Shown here: positions 46,715 to 50,479 of the stretch, piece after piece | Layout of the letters: every line of letters starts with the position of its first letter | Position numbering within the stretch: position 1 is the stretch's first letter | Assembly (NCBI GenBank): GCA_016720905.1 | Contig: JADKJT010000023.1 | Location: 1 to 50,479 of the forward strand | Source of the DNA: Gemmatimonadaceae bacterium | GTDB taxonomy: Bacteria; Gemmatimonadota; Gemmatimonadetes; Gemmatimonadales; Gemmatimonadaceae | Direction of reading: 5' to 3' | DNA length: 50,479 bases | Notes under the pieces: generated by a model | Seen by the model: the letters and a program-made list of their open reading frames with translations, nothing else | What the model was told of the DNA's origin: nothing | Database searches by the model: none | Program-made: the position numbers and the translations under genes

Positions 46715-47770
46715 CTACCGCACATACTCCTGCGCCGCACCGGTAAACGCGCTCGGCCGGCTTGAGGCGCCCGCAAAGTATTCCACGCGAATACGTTCCT
46801 CCGAGAGCATCTGCACCAGCATCCAGCCGGCCGCTATGCGACCCATCACCGGCGTCCCCTGAAAGGCCACGAGTCCGCTGGCCACGCTGACCGTCGCCGG
46901 GTCGGGATCGGTCGATGGGATGCGCAGCACGCCGGCCTCCGTCAGCGTGCCACCTACAGAAATCCGCGGCTGCGTCGCATACCAGTCGTACGCAAATGCC
47001 AGCGTCTTGGGCCACCCCTGCGGGCCCATCGTCACCGACGACCCGTCGTTGGCAATCGACGAATGGAACCAGTCCCCCACCAGCTTGCCGCGCACGCCCC
47101 AGTCAATGCGCCCGTCCTTGTTCCCCGGCACGCCCTCGAACATGCGCACGCGCTCGTACAACCACGACCGCAACGGCTCACTGAAGTACTTGTACGGCGA
47201 CACCGCGTGCGCTCCCATGTCGCCATAGCGCTTGGGGTTCACGAATCCGGCCGGGGTGACGTCATAGTCGATGACGCCCAAGTCCATTGACGGACAGCGG
47301 CCCGTGGTGGTCGCAATGGTATCACCGGCGTTCACATGTGAGCCAACGCCGATACCCGGCTTCAGAATGACGTGGTCGTAGTAGTAGTGAAACGTCCTGG
47401 TCATCTGCACATTCACCTTCGTGTCGCCCTGTACCTCCGTGACCAGTACGAAGGTCACCACTCCGCTGCCCGCCGCGCGAATCGGCCGCGCGCGACAATC
47501 GTTGTTCTGCTGCTGTCCACTCCACGGGTTCACGAAATACCAGTACACGTGATCGGTGGGCAGCACGTGCCCCGGAGGCGCCAGGTTTCCCAGCGGCGTG
47601 ACCGCGAACACGGTGCTGGTATCCAGCGGCGAAACGGACAGCACGCCCGGCCCCGTGGCGGTGAGGCCATAAGGATTCCCGTTGTCCGCGGGACCGGTAC
47701 TGTCGCCGTGACCGCCGCAGGCGGAGAGGGCCATCAGCGACAGGGCAATCGAATGGCGCATAGGGGACAT
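46715..47770 (-). CDS. Lipoprotein with M23-peptidase-like fold, probably catalytically degenerate
   Basis: A 351-aa protein with a lipobox (SLMALSAC) after a short signal sequence. The central part resembles LytM/M23 domains: a VLPTDHVYWYF segment, an IRAAGSGVVTFV strand, HYYYDHVILKPGIGVGSHVNAGDTIAT with the H-x-H-like loop, and TGRCPSMDLGVI. The normal HxH zinc motif is not clearly preserved, so it may bind rather than cut peptidoglycan. The C-terminal 130 residues are beta-rich and unrecognised. It is the first gene of a run with DUF2238 and rsmD downstream. Confidence 0.7.
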   Translation of the reverse strand: MSPMRHSIALSLMALSACGGHGDSTGPADNGNPYGLTATGPGVLSVSPLDTSTVFAVTPLGNLAPPGHVLPTDHVYWYFVNPWSGQQQNNDCRARPIRAAGSGVVTFVLVTEVQGDTKVNVQMTRTFHYYYDHVILKPGIGVGSHVNAGDTIATTTGRCPSMDLGVIDYDVTPAGFVNPKRYGDMGAHAVSPYKYFSEPLRSWLYERVRMFEGVPGNKDGRIDWGVRGKLVGDWFHSSIANDGSSVTMGPQGWPKTLAFAYDWYATQPRISVGGTLTEAGVLRIPSTDPDPATVSVASGLVAFQGTPVMGRIAAGWMLVQMLSEERIRVEYFAGASSRPSAFTGAAQEYVR

Positions 47771-47921
47771 TGTTCAGCGAGACCAGCGGAGAGTGAACGC
47801 CGTGGCCGCCGCAATCGGTGCGGGAGGCCGGTAGGATGACTGCTGTCCGAGCGCCCCGGTCACCAGAATTCCGCCAGCGCCGGGGGACTCGCGCCGCGGG
47901 TGTCGCTCGTAGATTAGGCGG

Positions 47922-48713
47922 ATGCGCCTACTCTCCGTGCCCCAGCCCTGGGCCACCCTGCTCGCGCGCGGTGCCGCGCGATTCATCGTCCGTCACGACG
48001 CCACCGACTATCGCGGCACGGTCGCCATTCATGCCTCCGATCTCATCGACGGCGAAGCGGTGGAGCGACTGGACACCGATTCCGAATTCGCCGAACGCCT
48101 GGCCGCGCTGGGGTTCCAAGCGGCGAGTGACTTCGACGCACTGCCGCACAACGCCATGGTCGGTGTGGCGGTGATCGCCGACCTCTGGAGCCTGGGTTCA
48201 CTCGAGGAAGTGGCCACGGAAGACGATGCCATCCTGCTTGGCGACGTGGACGATACCGCGGTGTTCTGGGAGCTGGCGGAGGCGGTCGAGATCGATGCGA
48301 TCGTTGAACCCGCAGTTCCCGTGGACACCGACGATGACGACCATGCGATGGCGGCCGACGACATGGCCGAACCGGTCCCGCGCTTCAACGCCCTGTCGGA
48401 GCCACTCTCTCTTGTGATTCAAGACGCCGCACGGCGCGCCGGCGCGCGATTCGATGACGACGGCCTGGTATTCTGGCCCATGGCGCCGAGCCAAGCACTC
48501 GCGGCGCTGATTGGCGACGATGCGGTTGGTGATCGCGAGATCACGCGACGCGTGTGGGCCTATGTCGTGGAGCAAGACCTGCAGGACGCCGAGGACCATG
48601 CGTACGTCTACCTCGACGACGCGCTGCGGGCGGCACTGGAGAGCGACGCCGACGGCATGCCGACCGGAGAATTCACCGACTGCGTGGTCGCCCAGATGCG
48701 ACGCATCCCATGA
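47922..48713 (+). CDS. ASCH-SWIB domain fusion protein
   Basis: A 263-aa cytoplasmic protein. Residues 1-90 match the ASCH (PUA-like, RNA-binding) pattern: LSVPQPWATLLARG, then DYRGTVAIHAS. An acidic linker at 106-150 (VDTDDDDHAMAADDM) follows. Residues 186-262 fit the SWIB/MDM2 fold: MAPSQALAALIGDD, ITRRVWAYVVEQDLQD, YVYLDDALRAAL and a closing GEFTDCVVAQMRRI. SWIB domains are best known from chromatin remodellers and chlamydial proteins. The role here is unknown; RNA or DNA-topology functions are plausible. The stop overlaps the next gene (ATGA). Confidence 0.72.
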   Translation: MRLLSVPQPWATLLARGAARFIVRHDATDYRGTVAIHASDLIDGEAVERLDTDSEFAERLAALGFQAASDFDALPHNAMVGVAVIADLWSLGSLEEVATEDDAILLGDVDDTAVFWELAEAVEIDAIVEPAVPVDTDDDDHAMAADDMAEPVPRFNALSEPLSLVIQDAARRAGARFDDDGLVFWPMAPSQALAALIGDDAVGDREITRRVWAYVVEQDLQDAEDHAYVYLDDALRAALESDADGMPTGEFTDCVVAQMRRIP

Positions 48714-49180
48714 CGGCCCTGCAAGACAAGTATCCCGACGACTACTCGTACTGTTACGGCTGCGGGCGTCTGAATGCGGACGGCCTTCACGTAAAGTCCG
48801 AGTGGCACGACGGAGAGTGCACCGCCCACTTCCACCCGGCGCCGAAACACATGGCCATGCCCGGCTTCGTGTACGGTGGTCTCATCGCGTCGCTTGTGGA
48901 CTGTCATGCCATGGCCACTGCCGCCGCGGCCTCGATGGTGGCTGCCGGTGAAGTGCCAGGACACGACCCCACGCGCCGGTTTGTTACCGCCTCACTGCAT
49001 GTGACGTATCTGAAGCCGACGCCGATGGGGGTTGAACTGGTGCTGCGGGCGCGCGCCGAAGAAACTGGCGAGCGCAAGGTGCGTGTGGCGGTGGAGCTGT
49101 TCGCCGGCGAGGTGCTGTGCGCACGCGGGCAGGTGCTGGCGGTGCGACTCCCGGACACCATGGCGGTGCTTCGCCCATGA
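48710..49180 (+). CDS. PaaI-type hotdog thioesterase
   Basis: A 156-aa hotdog-fold protein expected to hydrolyse acyl-CoA or a related thioester. YCYGCGRLNADGLHV at the N-terminus and MPGFVYGGLIASLVDCHAMATA in the central helix are typical. The Asp and His of DCHAM lie where PaaI enzymes hold their catalytic acid. The beta strands RFVTASLHVTYLKPTPMG and KVRVAVELFAGEVLCARGQVL complete the fold. The start codon overlaps the stop of the ASCH-SWIB gene, and its stop overlaps the next start (ATGA at both ends). The three genes are thus translationally coupled. Confidence 0.9.
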   Translation: MTALQDKYPDDYSYCYGCGRLNADGLHVKSEWHDGECTAHFHPAPKHMAMPGFVYGGLIASLVDCHAMATAAAASMVAAGEVPGHDPTRRFVTASLHVTYLKPTPMGVELVLRARAEETGERKVRVAVELFAGEVLCARGQVLAVRLPDTMAVLRP

Positions 49181-50479
49181 AGTCGTTCTTACACGTCCCC
49201 ACGTTGATCGTGTTTGGACTCGTCGGATGTGCCGGCCGCGACGCAACCCGCGAGTCGGTGGACATTCTCATCACCGGCGGCACGGTCATCACGATGGATA
49301 GCACGCGTCGCGTGCTGGACGACGGTGCGGTGGCCATCAAGGCCGATCGCATCGTGGCCGTGGGTCCGTCTGGCGAACTGGCGAAGCGCTACACGCCACG
49401 CGAAACCATCGACGCGCACCGCAAGGTAGTGATGCCCGGTTTGATCGACGGGCACGGACACGCCGGTCACGGACTGGTAAAGTCACTCGGGATGGATACG
49501 GAACAGTGGTACCCGGCCACCGAGCAGATATACGCGCACGGCTCATCGGTGGATTTCTGGCGCGCCGAAGCGCTGCTGACTGGGGTGGAGAAGGTGCGGT
49601 TCGGCGTGACCACCTCGCTCAGTTTCTTTGGCGGTGGCGACATGGTCATGCGCACGGACGATCCCGTGTACGGCAATGCATACATGAGCGCGATGGATAC
49701 CGTGGGGCTCCGCTTCTTCCTGGCCGTGGGACCCCGTCGCCCGCCATTCCCATGGACGTACACCCAATGGCAGGGCGACTCATCACGCGATGTGTCGGTG
49801 ACGTTCCAGCAGCAACTCGATGTGTCGGAAACGCTCATCAAGACGTGGAATGGGGCGGGCCAAGGGCGCCTGCATATGGCGGTGGCATTCCCCACGCATC
49901 ATCCCGAAACCACGCCGCTCACCGCAGCGGCCCTCGCCGAGCTCACCGCGCAGGCACGCGCGGCCCTCGCGCTATCGAAAAAGTACGGTCTCCTGTTCAC
50001 GCAGGACGGCCACTCGCGCGGTTCGGTGAAGTTCGCCAACGACGTCTTTGACATTCTTGGCCCCGACGTGCTCCTCTCGCACGCCACCGGCATGACCGAC
50101 GAGGAGATTGCGATTGTCGCGCGCACGAATACACGCGTGGTGCACAATCCCAGCGCGAACGCTGCCATGCGTGAACCATTCCGGTTGGTCGAGTTGCTCG
50201 ATGCCGGCGTGACCGTGATGCTCGGCTCCGACGGCGTCGCCCCCGACCGCAGCTACGACATGTTCCGCCACATGTTCCAGGCCATGCGGTATCATCGGGC
50301 CGCCTTGCGGGACACCAAGGTGCTGCCCGCGGGCAAAGTGCTGGAGATGGTCACGATCGATGCCGCGCGCGCGCTGGGATTGGAGAAGGAGATCGGTTCG
50401 CTCGAGCCGGGAAAGAAAGCCGACGTGATTCTCGTTGATTGGTTCCGGCCACATATGGTGCCGATGAACATGCCGCTCT
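49177..50479 (+). CDS. Lipoprotein amidohydrolase (metal-dependent hydrolase superfamily), runs off right edge
   Basis: The frame is open from an ATG at 49177 to the end of the window, 434 residues so far. The signal sequence ends in a lipobox (GLVGC), so the enzyme is predicted to be an exported lipoprotein. PGLIDGHGHAGHG is the first metal-binding motif. HATGMTDEEI and VMLGSDGVAPD (metal Asp) follow in the order seen in cytosine-deaminase/AtzA-like hydrolases. SLEPGKKADVILVD is the C-terminal composite strand. DGHS stands near where some relatives have a metal His in an HxxE-type motif. The start codon overlaps the thioesterase stop. Confidence 0.9.
   Translation, partial: MKSFLHVPTLIVFGLVGCAGRDATRESVDILITGGTVITMDSTRRVLDDGAVAIKADRIVAVGPSGELAKRYTPRETIDAHRKVVMPGLIDGHGHAGHGLVKSLGMDTEQWYPATEQIYAHGSSVDFWRAEALLTGVEKVRFGVTTSLSFFGGGDMVMRTDDPVYGNAYMSAMDTVGLRFFLAVGPRRPPFPWTYTQWQGDSSRDVSVTFQQQLDVSETLIKTWNGAGQGRLHMAVAFPTHHPETTPLTAAALAELTAQARAALALSKKYGLLFTQDGHSRGSVKFANDVFDILGPDVLLSHATGMTDEEIAIVARTNTRVVHNPSANAAMREPFRLVELLDAGVTVMLGSDGVAPDRSYDMFRHMFQAMRYHRAALRDTKVLPAGKVLEMVTIDAARALGLEKEIGSLEPGKKADVILVDWFRPHMVPMNMPL

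Overview
The window comes from a GC-rich bacterial chromosome, most likely a member of the Gemmatimonadota. This is an inference from gene content: Ser/Thr kinases fused to PD40/TolB-like propellers, secreted amidohydrolases and M20 peptidases, Big_2 lipoproteins, frequent GTG starts and ATGA/GTGA overlaps between neighbouring genes. No rRNA, tRNA or CRISPR array was seen.

Layout. (1) 1-14.2 kb is mobile and decaying. Two kinase-propeller genes, a methyltransferase and a multicopper oxidase with unusual copper-motif order are mixed with an IS481-family element, a truncated propeller pseudogene, a truncated kinase stub, and a stretch that looks like an integron cassette array without an integrase. 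In that stretch two well-folded attC-like sites (12267-12358 and 12886-12981) bracket a hicA-hicB toxin-antitoxin cassette whose toxin is broken by a 7-bp tandem duplication. A frameshifted serine hydrolase starts just after one of these sites, and an unknown 195-aa gene lies behind the other. A related, degenerate site sits beside the IS element at about 3.9 kb.

(2) 14.2-32.5 kb looks like one large, unfamiliar biosynthesis/export locus. It holds an FG-GAP secreted protein, a DUF1772-like membrane protein, a membrane-anchored left-handed beta-helix acyltransferase, an alpha/beta-hydrolase fused to a polysaccharide-type flippase, and a three-subunit molybdenum hydroxylase (FAD, 2Fe-2S and Moco subunits). 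It also holds three tandem, translationally coupled, membrane-anchored cytochromes P450, a small secreted protein, a nucleotidyltransferase-like protein, a glycosyltransferase, an HprK-like P-loop kinase and a second flippase. The inferred theme is oxidation, glycosylation and acylation of a lipid-like product followed by transfer across the membrane. The substrate is not evident.

(3) 32.5-50.5 kb is mostly ordinary: an NHL propeller, two GNAT acetyltransferases, a BaiN/HI0933-like flavoprotein, a Big_2 lipoprotein, an old-yellow-enzyme homologue, two M20 metallopeptidases, a GT-C-like membrane protein, RsmD, a DUF2238 protein, an M23-like lipoprotein, a thioesterase and a lipoprotein amidohydrolase running off the right edge. 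Two domain fusions stand out: DnaJ-zinc ribbon-PilZ and ASCH-SWIB. A 170-bp near-palindrome separates two convergent genes.

Five or six genes between 2.7 and 25 kb carry frameshifts and none was seen after 30 kb. Most are single-base shifts, so sequencing error and real decay cannot be separated from the sequence alone. The 7-bp duplication in hicA is more likely real.
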